This document shows positions 1-8,975 of a stretch of DNA of 64,000 nt, one piece after another; within the stretch, counting starts at the first letter, position 1; every line of letters starts with the position of its first letter. The translations under genes and the position numbers were made by a program. The stretch comes from CAYNHZ01 sp964397445 (GTDB taxonomy: Bacteria > Bacteroidota > Bacteroidia > Bacteroidales > UBA932): the NCBI GenBank assembly GCA_964397445.1, contig CAYNHZ010000002.1:434001-498000 (forward strand), read 5' to 3'. The notes under the pieces were generated by a model. It saw only the letters and a program-made list of their open reading frames with translations, did no database searches and was not told the DNA's origin.

Positions 1-746
1 TATTTATGTCTCTTAGAAATATATAACTCCCTTGCCTTTAGGAAATCACATGGTTCAAACTGGTATGAGATCGAAACAGGGATAATAGAGAGCTCTGATA
101 AATTCTTCACAAAATCATCTGAACCACTTATATCAAGCATCTTCAAAAGCCCCTGCTCAGTAGCATCTACGCCGTTTTTAGACCTACCGTTTCTTTGGGC
201 AATCCAAATAGAACACCTCTGAGGAACAATACTTTTTCTTATATAATTTGACAGAACCAATGAATTTACATACTTCTCCCTGATAGTTCCACCCCTTATG
301 ACCTTTATCATTCTATTAGAGCGGACAAGATCCTCAATGAAGGAGGAGGTTATCAGATTATCCCCAACAGCTATTTCAGTAGTCGGAACACTATTTTTAT
401 AAAAAATAAATTGAATAATTGCAGGGTCAAGGACAATATCACGATGGTTTGACAACAAAAGGTGTTTTCTCCCATCTTTAATATTTTCAATCCCGGAATA
501 GGTAAGTTTGGATGCAGTGTACTTCAAAATAGAATCGATAACACTTGCCATAATCTTCACCTGAAAATCTTCAACCCCATTTAATGATCTGATAACCCCT
601 TTTATCATATCCGGAGAGTTGCCTGGAAATAAAAACTTGATTATTTTTTCTAAATTAGGGTTATCTGCAATTCTTTTGAAGGCCTCTTTTGCTTCAAGAT
701 CGGTATAGGACCTTATACCTTCAAAACTTATTTCGGTATCTTCCAT
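1..746 (-). CDS. 1-acyl-glycerol-3-phosphate acyltransferase-like protein (PlsC family), 3' part outside window
   Basis: Open frame from ATG at 746 to the window edge, about 248 residues with no stop. Residues 100-107 read NHRDIVLD, a version of the NHxxxxD catalytic motif of glycerolipid acyltransferases. A later stretch, VIRGGTIREKY, sits where PlsC enzymes have their second acyl-acceptor-binding block. There is no signal peptide, and the roughly 90 residues before the motif form an N-terminal extension. The family transfers acyl chains to lysophosphatidate or related lipids at the inner membrane. The gene starts 21 bp after the M28 peptidase gene on the same strand, so the two may be co-transcribed. 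The exact substrate cannot be read from this fragment. Confidence 0.8.
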   Translation of the reverse strand, partial: MEDTEISFEGIRSYTDLEAKEAFKRIADNPNLEKIIKFLFPGNSPDMIKGVIRSLNGVEDFQVKIMASVIDSILKYTASKLTYSGIENIKDGRKHLLLSNHRDIVLDPAIIQFIFYKNSVPTTEIAVGDNLITSSFIEDLVRSNRMIKVIRGGTIREKYVNSLVLSNYIRKSIVPQRCSIWIAQRNGRSKNGVDATEQGLLKMLDISGSDDFVKNLSELSIIPVSISYQFEPCDFLKARELYISKRHK

Positions 747-767
747 TATTAATAGTAAATAATTGAT

Positions 768-2441
768 TTATAATAATTTACGTTTTAAATAACAATCACT
801 TAACCCGGATATCAAAACGACATTGTAAAATGTAATAAACAAAACTATGCCGATAGAACCTATCGTTAAGGCAGTTAATAAGTTATATAAAAACGATAAT
901 TGAAGGAGTTCTATAATAAGAATAGCCGGAAGAGAAAGATAGTCATACTTTGTGAAAAGATTAAAAATCAATGCAATTGCGGCTACCAGAACAGGAATCA
1001 AGAAAAAGAAATTCTCTCCGATTGATATAAACAACACAATCGAAAAAATCATCATAACAACCATTCCTCCAATGAAATGTTCCTTCATAAATAGAGGTGA
1101 TTTTCGGCTGTTTTTAACTAAATATATGACATATAGCACAATAGGTATAACTAAACACAATAAATTGATTAAATAATCGTATTTGATATATTTAGTACTA
1201 ACTATATCGAACTTCGTACCAACTATTAAGGCCGATAAATAGGCAACCAACTCACCAAACAACAACAAAACAATAGAAAACAGTAAAATAAAAAGAGAGT
1301 TGCGCAAAACCCCTTTGACAGTTATCCCTCTTTTTATCAAAGTAAAAGCAAAAACCAAACACAAAAGTGAAAATACGACTGAATTCAACAATAGATATTG
1401 AGGTTTAGAAAATGAGAACAGACCAAGTAAGGGCATTGTGAAAAATATATCGTCACTCTCCCCTTTAAAATATGATGGATCTGAATACTTTTCATCGGTA
1501 AGAAATGATTTAATCATTGGTTCAATTTGAGAGCCATAATGTTGTATAGATGAAAGGTTTATATTATCAAAATTATCCTTATCAGTATGGTAATAATTTA
1601 GGTTATCTATGACCGAAAAATTGTAACCGGGAACACTATCTTTTAGGGGGGAAAAGTCGGTAAAATTTGGTAAAATATTATACACAACTGAGGTCAATGA
1701 GTAGGTATATGGGTATTTAGCCTCCTTATACAACTTCAAGAGCTTCGAGTTATTAGAAGAAGTTTCGAACAATAGAGCAGGACCTTTGACACCTCGAGCT
1801 TCGATATTAATAACAACTCCCACATTATCAAACAATTCAGGATTTGATTTTAAGGCACTTTTCATACCATCGAGGTCGTTCTCCTCAGAGTCGGTAAATA
1901 GTATTTTGATCCCTTGATTCCACTCATTTTGATACATTAAGGCACAATTAAGTACCTCAAGTGAAACTCCAAGTCCATACCCGTCATCTGCTGCACCATA
2001 GGAATATACAGTATCTTTAAGAACAACTTGTCTAAACCTTGAATCCATATGGGCAACCAATAAAACATACGATTTTGCATACTTATCTTTCGGATCAAAT
2101 TTACAATAAATGTTTCCGATATCATAATAATCACCAAAGCGGGATTTTATAGAATCATAATAAAAAATAGTAGGAGATCCTCCCATATTAAGCAGTCTTC
2201 CAGATAGATAGGCTCTTACTTTGGCGCGCTCCACCGGGTGCTCTATTGAGTGATGTTCTTTTGAGATTATCTCTAAATCCTTTGAAACTCTAACTGCAGA
2301 AAACGACTGAGAATCAACGTCTTCTATATTAGGTCTTGTAAACAGTCCGAAAGAGATAAAACCAACCAACACAATCAATATGAGAGCAATAGCGATCTTT
2401 AAAATTTGTGATGTAGAAATATGTCGATATATTGAGCTCAT
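768..2441 (-). CDS. M28 family metallopeptidase with C-terminal membrane domain
   Basis: 557 residues. An N-terminal membrane anchor lies at about residues 13-34. The zinc-dependent M28 aminopeptidase domain follows: VAHMDS (H131, D133), ADDG (D152/D153, bridging aspartate), TDSEE (E186/E187, general base and ligand), INIEARG near 214 and a final histidine in YYHTDKDN near 285. From about residue 335 the chain turns into several hydrophobic segments, about seven or eight membrane passes. This architecture, peptidase domain then polytopic domain, resembles ER metallopeptidase 1-type proteins. The catalytic domain probably faces the periplasm. It likely trims N-terminal residues from peptides. 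It lies 90 bp downstream of queA on the same strand. Confidence 0.88.
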   Translation of the reverse strand: MSSIYRHISTSQILKIAIALILIVLVGFISFGLFTRPNIEDVDSQSFSAVRVSKDLEIISKEHHSIEHPVERAKVRAYLSGRLLNMGGSPTIFYYDSIKSRFGDYYDIGNIYCKFDPKDKYAKSYVLLVAHMDSRFRQVVLKDTVYSYGAADDGYGLGVSLEVLNCALMYQNEWNQGIKILFTDSEENDLDGMKSALKSNPELFDNVGVVINIEARGVKGPALLFETSSNNSKLLKLYKEAKYPYTYSLTSVVYNILPNFTDFSPLKDSVPGYNFSVIDNLNYYHTDKDNFDNINLSSIQHYGSQIEPMIKSFLTDEKYSDPSYFKGESDDIFFTMPLLGLFSFSKPQYLLLNSVVFSLLCLVFAFTLIKRGITVKGVLRNSLFILLFSIVLLLFGELVAYLSALIVGTKFDIVSTKYIKYDYLINLLCLVIPIVLYVIYLVKNSRKSPLFMKEHFIGGMVVMMIFSIVLFISIGENFFFLIPVLVAAIALIFNLFTKYDYLSLPAILIIELLQLSFLYNLLTALTIGSIGIVLFITFYNVVLISGLSDCYLKRKLL

Positions 2442-2531
2442 TATGATGTTCTTATAAAAAAACTAATTATAAACTACTTGTAAATAATTTACAAATGTAT
2501 TAAAAAATATATTGACTTCAAAACGAAACAA

Positions 2532-3776
2532 TTAGTAATTATTTCCCCTGAAAAGAATAGAACTATCCCCATAACTGAGAAACCTAAAATTATGCTCAAG
2601 TGCGTATTTATAAACCTTTTTCCAATCCTCCCCTATAAAAGCAGCTATCAAGAGCAATAAAGTGCTTTGAGGTTGATGAAAATTGGTAATTAGGATATCC
2701 ACCACCCTAAACTTATATGTTGGGAGGATAATAATTTGAGTTCTTACATTAAGATAGGTTAAATTATTAATTTCAAGATAGTTAATCAATGATTTTATGG
2801 TCTCTTTTAAGGTATAATCATACTCGGAATTATATGGCTCCCATTGAGTAACTCCATCAGGTATCCATTTTTCAGGGGTTGCTTTTATACATTGAGCACC
2901 TAAATAATATAGTGATTCTAAGGTTCTTGTAGATGTAGTACCTACAGAAACAACCTTTTGCGAGTCCGATTTGCTATACAATCTCTCTAAAAACGATTTT
3001 GAAACAGAAAACGGCTCTGAATGCATAATATGGTCACATATATATTCACTTTTGACAGGAAGAAATGTACCGGCACCAACATGTAAACACACTTCCTGAC
3101 AATCTACTCCATTGTTTTTCAAGTTGTTAAGTACTCTTTCAGTAAAGTGAAGACCTGCAGTTGGTGCAGCCACCGAACCACGATATTTAGCATAAAGTGT
3201 TTGATAACGCTCATTATCAATACTTTCTGTCTCTCTATTCAAGTATGGAGGGATAGGAATCTTTCCACAAACATCTAAAACCTGAGAAAACGGATAACCT
3301 CCATCCCATTTAAATTCAACATAATAACACCCCTCTTCCTGTGAAACCACACTGGCTTTTAGATTAATATTTTTCAATATAGATTCCTCATTTTTAGGCA
3401 CATAAATACCTATACTTCCACCTTTCCATCGCTTAGCATTTCCTACAATTGCTTTCCAAACACAGAAGCTTGTTTGTGAAAAAGAGATATTGTAATCTGA
3501 GGGTAAGTGAGGTTCAAGGCAAAACACTTCAATAAATGCCCCTGAATCCTTTCTGAAGAGCAATCTGGCAGGGACCACCTTTGTAATATTAAAAACCATA
3601 ATAGAATTATGGGATATTAACTCAGGTAGGGCATAAAAGGATGTTTCATCTATTATACCTTTATTATATATAAGCAATTTTGAAGAATCTCTCACCTCCA
3701 ACGGATAGGACGCAATCCTTTCTGAGGGCAAATCATAAGTGTAGTCTTTAATCGAAATTTTTGGCACTTTCATCAT
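2532..3776 (-). CDS. queA: S-adenosylmethionine:tRNA ribosyltransferase-isomerase (QueA family, long form)
   Basis: QueA transfers and isomerises the ribosyl group of SAM onto 7-aminomethyl-7-deazaguanine in tRNA, making epoxyqueuosine. Family blocks are clear: DYTYDLPSERIASYP at the N terminus, VFNITKVVPARL, AAPTAGLHFTE, VSVGTTSTRTLES and the C-terminal TNFHQPQSTLLLL...FRFLSYGDS. At 414 residues it is longer than the usual 340-350 form. The extra length lies mainly in the strand-rich middle and before the C-terminal block. Bacteroidota often carry a normal and a long QueA paralogue, so this may be the long one, whose activity is less certain. The gene begins ATGATG, so the start could be 3776 or 3773. 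A promoter lies just upstream at 3813-3843. Confidence 0.85.
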   Translation of the reverse strand: MMKVPKISIKDYTYDLPSERIASYPLEVRDSSKLLIYNKGIIDETSFYALPELISHNSIMVFNITKVVPARLLFRKDSGAFIEVFCLEPHLPSDYNISFSQTSFCVWKAIVGNAKRWKGGSIGIYVPKNEESILKNINLKASVVSQEEGCYYVEFKWDGGYPFSQVLDVCGKIPIPPYLNRETESIDNERYQTLYAKYRGSVAAPTAGLHFTERVLNNLKNNGVDCQEVCLHVGAGTFLPVKSEYICDHIMHSEPFSVSKSFLERLYSKSDSQKVVSVGTTSTRTLESLYYLGAQCIKATPEKWIPDGVTQWEPYNSEYDYTLKETIKSLINYLEINNLTYLNVRTQIIILPTYKFRVVDILITNFHQPQSTLLLLIAAFIGEDWKKVYKYALEHNFRFLSYGDSSILFRGNNY

Positions 3777-3812
3777 TAATCAATTTTAGCCGTTTTAAGC
3801 CACTATCTCCTG

Positions 3813-3843
3813 CAAAGCTATACATTATTACCCCTCACACAAA
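3813..3843 (-). promoter_or_regulatory. Bacteroidota-type promoter of queA
   Basis: On the minus strand TTTG (3843-3840) is followed after 19 bp by TAGCTTTG (3820-3813). This fits the Bacteroidota consensus TTTG-N19-TAnnTTTG. The expected transcription start is near 3806, leaving about 30 nt of leader before queA. Confidence 0.6.
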
Positions 3844-4277
3844 ATCTTCTTTTTTTTGAAATTTGTTTACATTTGTAATTCACAAATTAAAACAGGTGTA
3901 ATTATATCTGTAAACATAGAAAAAATGCTATAATATTAAGTTATTTACAAGGGAGATGAGGTTATAAAAATTAATTATGTAATGATTTTTATAATATTAT
4001 CATATTGATTATAAGTATTTTAACTTGTTTTAGATAAAGTAACATATAACTCCGTTAACCTCTTAAATGGTCAAAAGTTATTAAAAACCATATAAATGTA
4101 TGTTACTCACTATTTATATTTATATAATAATCAGTTATTTATATAGTTTATATAAAGTATATATTTGTTATAAGGGTTTTGTATCAAACAATTAATTATC
4201 AATGATGTATCATTTTTAGACCATTTTGGGTAATTTTGTAAATTCATTATTGTTTACAGATGTTATTTATTTTTTAC
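3844..4277. other. AT-rich intergenic region without genes
   Basis: No open frame or RNA gene is recognisable here. The stretch is very AT-rich with many TTATATA-like runs and scattered TTTACA/TGTAAA half-sites. It separates the divergent queA and XRE-regulator genes and probably holds regulatory sequence only. Confidence 0.5.
3867..3878. promoter_or_regulatory. Palindromic candidate operator, copy 1
   Basis: TTACATTTGTAA is a perfect TTACA-N2-TGTAA inverted repeat. The same 12 bases recur at 4278-4289, about 400 bp away, directly before the XRE regulator. It also overlaps a TACATTTG -7-like box. Operator function is inferred from the repetition and the position. Confidence 0.4.
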
Positions 4278-4289
4278 TTACATTTGTAA
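4278..4289 (+). promoter_or_regulatory. Candidate operator overlapping the -7 box of the XRE regulator gene
   Basis: The same 12-bp palindrome as at 3867-3878. It contains TACATTTG (4279-4286), a match to the TAnnTTTG -7 box, 22 bp before the ATG at 4308. A near copy with one mismatch (TTACAGATGTTA) is at 4254-4265. A repressor bound here would cover its own promoter, so autoregulation is plausible. Confidence 0.45.
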
Positions 4290-4307
4290 CATAGATAGTT
4301 TACATTT

Positions 4308-4733
4308 ATGAATAGGCGTTTACAACAATTTTTAGAGCTCGAACAGCTCTCCCCTGCCCGATTGGCAGATATTTTAGGAATACAACGCTCAGGGATTTCT
4401 CATATACTCTCCGGGAGAAATAAACCCGGATACGATTTTATTAATAAATTTTTACTGAAATTTCCCAATATTAATTCAGAATGGCTCATTACCGGAAAGG
4501 GAAAACCCTATAAAGATAGTTCACAACAGACTGCAACTTCAAGTAATAATACCTATAACAATGTTGATAGTGTTGAAAATGAATATATTGACGCGGATAT
4601 TTTCGATACTCATTCCTCTGACAATCAAAAAAAACAATTAACTGTTGGTGAATCATCGGAACAAAAGGGTATTAAACGGATAACCCTATTCTTTTCTGAC
4701 GGAAGTTTTGAAGAGTTTTTTCCTCCGAGATAG
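4308..4733 (+). CDS. XRE/Cro-CI type helix-turn-helix transcriptional regulator
   Basis: 141 residues. Residues 1-65 form a five-helix HTH domain: the recognition part reads LADILGIQRSGISHILSGR, followed by KPGYDFINKFLLKFPNINSEWLITGKGKPY, typical of CI-like HTH_3 proteins in Bacteroidota. The rest is a polar, acidic linker (about 70-120) ending in a short block, RITLFFSDGSFEEFFPPR, that may mediate dimerisation. No ligand or peptidase domain is visible. It is preceded by a long empty region with repeated TTACA-N2-TGTAA palindromes, one covering its promoter, so it probably controls itself. It is 38 bp before pyrD, whose own -7 box lies in that gap. The regulon is unknown. Confidence 0.85.
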   Translation: MNRRLQQFLELEQLSPARLADILGIQRSGISHILSGRNKPGYDFINKFLLKFPNINSEWLITGKGKPYKDSSQQTATSSNNTYNNVDSVENEYIDADIFDTHSSDNQKKQLTVGESSEQKGIKRITLFFSDGSFEEFFPPR

Positions 4734-4743
4734 TTTTACTTTA

Positions 4744-4751
4744 TATCTTTG
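4744..4751 (+). promoter_or_regulatory. -7 box of a likely pyrD promoter
   Basis: TATCTTTG matches TAnnTTTG and lies 20 bp before the pyrD ATG. No clear TTG -33 element is seen at the expected spacing, so strength or use is uncertain. Confidence 0.4.
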
Positions 4752-4771
4752 CGGAACAATTCCACATAGAT

Positions 4772-5815
4772 ATGTATAAATTATTAAGGACGCTCCTATT
4801 TTCTTTTTCAGCAGAAACTGCCCATACCATTACGATGAAGTTTCTTGTAATACTAAGGTATGTCCCGTTTTCAGGAAAATTACTAAGATTGATCTACTCT
4901 TTTAATGATCCATCGCTCGAAAGGGATGTTTTTGGGATAACATTTAAGAATCCTATTGGATTTGCTGCTGGTTTTGATAAAAACGGCAATTACTATAACG
5001 ATATAGCCAATTTTGGATTTAGTTTCGTTGAAATAGGCTCTATCACACCCGAACCTCAGCCTGGTAACCCTAAACCACGTTTATTTAGGCTTATAGACGA
5101 CAACGCCATCATTAATCGAATGGGAATCAATAATAATGGGGTAAAATACACATTAGAAAGACTAAAAAAAGATAAACCGAAAATAATTATTGGAGGTAAT
5201 ATTGCAAAGGGGGCAAATACCCCAAATGATCAAGCCGGGAGCGATTATGAGCGGTCCTTCTCACTTCTGTACGATTTTGTTGACTATTTTGTAATCAATG
5301 TTTCTTGTCCTAATGTGAAGAATCTCACACAATTACAAGATATTGATTATTTGTCTGATATCATAGATAGGTTACTAACTCTAAGGAGGTATTTTGACGC
5401 CTATCGCCCTATTTTGCTAAAGATCTCTCCAGATATTCAAAAAGATCATTTGGATGATATTATAGACCTTATGTTGATCTCTGGGATTGATGGTATAGTT
5501 GCAACCAACACAACTCGAGATAGGGATAACTTATTGACAGACAAAGATAAAATAGCCTCTATTGGAGATGGAGGTTTAAGTGGAAAACCATTATTTGAGA
5601 AGAGCCTTGATATGATTAAATACATCCATAATAAAACTGATGGAATATTACCTATCATCGGGGTTGGGGGGATTATGACACCAAAACAAGCAAAACAGAT
5701 GCTTGACGCTGGAGCTTCACTGATACAGATATATACCGGATTTATTTATAATGGGCCAAGTTTCCCTAAAAAGATATTAAAGTATATATATAAGCAAAGT
5801 AATATAAAATATTAA
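4772..5815 (+). CDS. pyrD: Dihydroorotate dehydrogenase (quinone), class 2
   Basis: 347 residues, normal for class 2. The enzyme oxidises dihydroorotate to orotate in pyrimidine synthesis, with FMN and membrane quinone. The first 40 or so residues form the membrane-associated helical extension that defines class 2. Then come GFAAGFDKNG, EIGSITPEPQPGNPKPR, NRMGINNNG (FMN and substrate binding), NVSCPN with the class 2 catalytic serine, LLKISPD, ATNTT and GVGGI...IQIYTGFIYNGP at the phosphate site. cinA begins 6 bp later, so the two are probably co-transcribed. The other pyrimidine gene in the window, dihydroorotase at 51480, is far away. Confidence 0.95.
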   Translation: MYKLLRTLLFSFSAETAHTITMKFLVILRYVPFSGKLLRLIYSFNDPSLERDVFGITFKNPIGFAAGFDKNGNYYNDIANFGFSFVEIGSITPEPQPGNPKPRLFRLIDDNAIINRMGINNNGVKYTLERLKKDKPKIIIGGNIAKGANTPNDQAGSDYERSFSLLYDFVDYFVINVSCPNVKNLTQLQDIDYLSDIIDRLLTLRRYFDAYRPILLKISPDIQKDHLDDIIDLMLISGIDGIVATNTTRDRDNLLTDKDKIASIGDGGLSGKPLFEKSLDMIKYIHNKTDGILPIIGVGGIMTPKQAKQMLDAGASLIQIYTGFIYNGPSFPKKILKYIYKQSNIKY

Positions 5816-5821
5816 GGGACA

Positions 5822-7111
5822 ATGAAAAATGCTGCAATTTGTACAATTGGCGACGAGATTTTAATTGGACAAATAGTTGATACAAACTCTTCACATATTG
5901 CCCAAGAATTAAATTCAATAGGGGTAAAAGTCGAATATATGAGTTCTATCGGAGACGATCACTCAATAATCATCAAAAATCTAAAAAAACTCATTAATAA
6001 TTACGATATTATTATTGTCACAGGTGGGTTGGGACCTACCAAGGATGATATAACTAAAAAAGCATTAGGAGAGCTCTTTGGGAGCAATGGAACTTATACA
6101 CATAATGCTCAATTGTCTGTTATTAAAGAGATACTTACAGTCAGAGGGATTGAAATCAGTGATATTAATCTGGCTCAAGCAGATGTCCCTAACGGATGTG
6201 AAGTTATTGTAAATAAGTTAGGAACGGCACCCTGTATGGTATTCAGATTTAATGATTCCGATCTTAAGAACAACCCCACAATATATTCATTACCAGGTGT
6301 CCCTTTTGAAGCTATTGGTCTCCTACCCGATATAATGACAGATATTAAAAGCCATAACAAACTATACGATATTTACCATAAAACTGTTGTTACCTTTGGA
6401 ATACCTGAGTCAACCCTTGCCAAAATGATTGAGAAATGGGAAAATTCTTTACCAAGCGATATAAAATTAGCATACCTTCCAAATCCAATAGTCGGGGTTA
6501 GATTGAGATTATCTATCTACGGAGGGGATGAAAAAGAAGAAAAAAGGAGAATTAGGGAACAATTTGATATATTGAGAACTATTCTATCGGATTCAATATA
6601 TGGTGAAGGATCGGATTCCCTTCAATCTGTCATCGGAGAGCTCCTTATAAAGGGGCACAAAACTCTCTCTGTTGCAGAGTCTTGCACTGGTGGTAAGATA
6701 GCATCACTAATAACATCTGTGCCAGGTGCCTCCAAATATTTTACCGGTTCAATAGTCTCTTATGACAATAGAATTAAAGAGGAAATATTAGGAGTTGATA
6801 GAGAGATACTTATCAGATATGGAGCAGTAAGTAAAGAGTGTGTAGAGGCTATGGCTATCGGAGTAAGGAGGGTAATGAAATCAGATTATTCATTGAGTAC
6901 CACAGGAATAGCCGGTCCGGATGGAGGTTCGAAAGAAAAGCCAGTTGGAACTATCTGGATAGCTGTTTCATATCTCAATAAAATCACAAATCAGGATGAG
7001 GTAATATCCCGAAAACTTCAATTTAATAGTGACAGAGAAAGAAATATTGAGAGATTTTCATCTAATGCCCTCAATCTTTTGAGATTAGAGTTGCTTAAGG
7101 GTAATAGATGA
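5822..7111 (+). CDS. cinA: CinA family protein (nicotinamide-nucleotide amidohydrolase)
   Basis: 429 residues with the full two-domain layout. Residues 1-170 are a MoaB/MogA-like domain with TGGLGPTKDDITK. The C-terminal domain (about 270-420) is the NMN deamidase, with SVAESCTGGKIASLITSVPGAS, GSIVSYDN and STTGIAGPDGG. It converts nicotinamide mononucleotide to nicotinate mononucleotide for NAD recycling; the N-terminal domain is linked to ADP-ribose pyrophosphatase activity in some members. The gene follows pyrD by 6 bp. Its last 27 bp overlap the 3' end of the oppositely oriented short-chain dehydrogenase gene. Confidence 0.92.
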   Translation: MKNAAICTIGDEILIGQIVDTNSSHIAQELNSIGVKVEYMSSIGDDHSIIIKNLKKLINNYDIIIVTGGLGPTKDDITKKALGELFGSNGTYTHNAQLSVIKEILTVRGIEISDINLAQADVPNGCEVIVNKLGTAPCMVFRFNDSDLKNNPTIYSLPGVPFEAIGLLPDIMTDIKSHNKLYDIYHKTVVTFGIPESTLAKMIEKWENSLPSDIKLAYLPNPIVGVRLRLSIYGGDEKEEKRRIREQFDILRTILSDSIYGEGSDSLQSVIGELLIKGHKTLSVAESCTGGKIASLITSVPGASKYFTGSIVSYDNRIKEEILGVDREILIRYGAVSKECVEAMAIGVRRVMKSDYSLSTTGIAGPDGGSKEKPVGTIWIAVSYLNKITNQDEVISRKLQFNSDRERNIERFSSNALNLLRLELLKGNR

Positions 7112-7849
7112 TGATGCTTGAGCAATAGGCATTATTACCATATCGTTTATATTGACATTTGGGGGACAATTTACCATAAACATTATCGCATCAGCTATAT
7201 CTTGAGCAGTAAGGGGGACAAAACCTTTATATACATTTGATGCTCGCTCTGTATCACCCTTAAATCTGACCTCGGAAAATTCGGTTTCGACTGCACCGGG
7301 ACATATTTGAGACACCTTGATTCTGTATTTCAATAGATCCATTCTTGTACCTAATGTAATGGCATCAACTGCGTGTTTTGATGCACAATACACATTTCCA
7401 TTTGGATATACTTGCTTCCCTGCAATAGAACACAAATTTATTATATGGCCACCTTGAGCATTGTTAATCATAATGTTAGAAATAACTTTAGTAACATATA
7501 ACAATCCCTTAACATTGGTATCGATCATTCTTTCCCAATCATCTACAACTCCCTCATTTATAGGATCAAGACCCACTGCAAGTCCGGCATTATTCACTAA
7601 GACATTTATTCCTCTCCACTCTTGAGGGAGATTTCCGAGATATTTTTCTACCTCTTTCTGACTCCGGACATCAAATGAGAGTGGAAACACTTTAACTCCA
7701 TACTCCCCTTCAATCCTCTTTGAAAAATCCATAAGAAGTTTCTCCCTTCTACCTGTGATTATCAAATTATATCCGCTTTTTGCAAGCGACTCTGCAACCG
7801 CTTTTCCGATTCCGGCTGTTGCTCCTGTAATAACTGCTATTTTTTTCAT
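7085..7849 (-). CDS. Short-chain dehydrogenase/reductase (YdfG-like)
   Basis: About 254 residues from the start chosen here. The Rossmann nucleotide motif TGATAGIGKA follows directly after MKKIAVI. NNAG and the catalytic Ser...YCASK set are present, with HIINLCSIAGKQVYPNGNVYCASKH in the usual place. The frame could be extended to 7888, but that would overlap the neighbouring dipeptidase gene and add 13 unconserved residues, so ATG at 7849 is preferred. The family reduces 3-hydroxy acids, serine/threonine or malonic semialdehyde with NADP(H); the substrate is not evident. It is the downstream gene of a minus-strand run and overlaps cinA tail to tail. Confidence 0.88.
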   Translation of the reverse strand: MKKIAVITGATAGIGKAVAESLAKSGYNLIITGRREKLLMDFSKRIEGEYGVKVFPLSFDVRSQKEVEKYLGNLPQEWRGINVLVNNAGLAVGLDPINEGVVDDWERMIDTNVKGLLYVTKVISNIMINNAQGGHIINLCSIAGKQVYPNGNVYCASKHAVDAITLGTRMDLLKYRIKVSQICPGAVETEFSEVRFKGDTERASNVYKGFVPLTAQDIADAIMFMVNCPPNVNINDMVIMPIAQASSSITLKQL

Positions 7850-7871
7850 TATAAATATTATAGTATTGTTG

Positions 7872-8972
7872 TTAATTCTGAACTTCATCCATTACTCGTA
7901 AGAAATTCTCACCGAAAATCAAATCAATATCCCCCTCAGAATACCCCCTCCTTCTCAACTCCACTTTTATATTAGGGTACATACTTATATCCCTCATCCC
8001 TTGAGGAGCTATCTCAATACCATCAAAATCGGAACCCAAACCAACATGATTTATCCCTACAAGACTGACAATGTGATCTATATGATCCACTATTTTGGTG
8101 AAAGATATTGATTCATATGTGTTTAATATTGAGGTGATTTTGTAATAATTATTCCTATATTCAATATTTTTGAGATCTGAACGATACCTCTCCTGCCATA
8201 TTTCACCCTGTTCCCCCAATTGCGTAAGTTCCTCATTTCCAAAGCCATTAACAAGAAAATAAGGATAGAAATTGACTTGAACAACACCACCTTGAGATGC
8301 AAGGTCTTTTATCATCTCATCAGTTAGATTTCGTTTATGATTGCACAAAGCTCTACAACAAGAGTGTGTAGCTACAATCGGCCTCTTAGAATATTTTAAT
8401 ATATCATAAAATGAGAGATCAGATGAATGGGAGCAATCAATCAAAACCCCCAGAGAGTTTAATTCTGCAATTACCTCTTTGCCAAATGGAGAGACACCTC
8501 CCCACCTTTTTTCTGAAGGGGCACAAGAGTCGCAAATCTCATTATTAGCATTATGACAAAGGGTAAGGTATCGTATCCCAAATTTATAGAAAAGTCTTAA
8601 TAATGAGAGATTTGTATTGATTGGGGAGCCGTTTTCCATACCGAGAAATACAGAAAGAAGTCCTCTCTCTTTATTGTTTCTCCCATCTTGAGGTGAAAAG
8701 GCAAATGCAACCTTATTCGAATTAGCATCTACCGCATCATATGATTTTGATATTAAATTGATTGCGTGCGCTGTGGCTTGATCAGGTAAAAAATTTTTAG
8801 GGGTATATATAGAGAAAAAAACACCATCTACTCCCCCCTCTTTCATTCTGACAAAATCAAAATGTCCTCTATCAAGTCTCTTACCCAAATCTATCCCCTC
8901 TAATAACATTGATGGTGTATCACAATGAGAATCAAGAATAAAAGGGTGTTTAAATAATGTTTCCGACTTCAT
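7872..8972 (-). CDS. Membrane dipeptidase, peptidase family M19
   Basis: 366 residues. The renal-dipeptidase fold is shown by DSHCDTPS (H16, D18, first zinc pair), GMENGSPI (bridging glutamate), LTLCHNANNEICDSCAP, LIDCSHSSD (zinc histidine), THSCCRALCNHKRNLTDEM and HVGLGSDFDGI. These are the complete binuclear zinc ligands. The family hydrolyses dipeptides, including ones with a C-terminal D-residue. There is no signal peptide, so it may act in the cytoplasm on imported dipeptides. It begins 3 bp after the stop of the MgtC-like gene, which suggests one transcript. Confidence 0.93.
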   Translation of the reverse strand: MKSETLFKHPFILDSHCDTPSMLLEGIDLGKRLDRGHFDFVRMKEGGVDGVFFSIYTPKNFLPDQATAHAINLISKSYDAVDANSNKVAFAFSPQDGRNNKERGLLSVFLGMENGSPINTNLSLLRLFYKFGIRYLTLCHNANNEICDSCAPSEKRWGGVSPFGKEVIAELNSLGVLIDCSHSSDLSFYDILKYSKRPIVATHSCCRALCNHKRNLTDEMIKDLASQGGVVQVNFYPYFLVNGFGNEELTQLGEQGEIWQERYRSDLKNIEYRNNYYKITSILNTYESISFTKIVDHIDHIVSLVGINHVGLGSDFDGIEIAPQGMRDISMYPNIKVELRRRGYSEGDIDLIFGENFLRVMDEVQN

Positions 8973-8975
8973 AAA

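Noticed and set aside
7850..7888. Extension of the short-chain dehydrogenase
   Set aside because: It would overlap the dipeptidase gene and adds residues before the conserved MKKIAVITG start.
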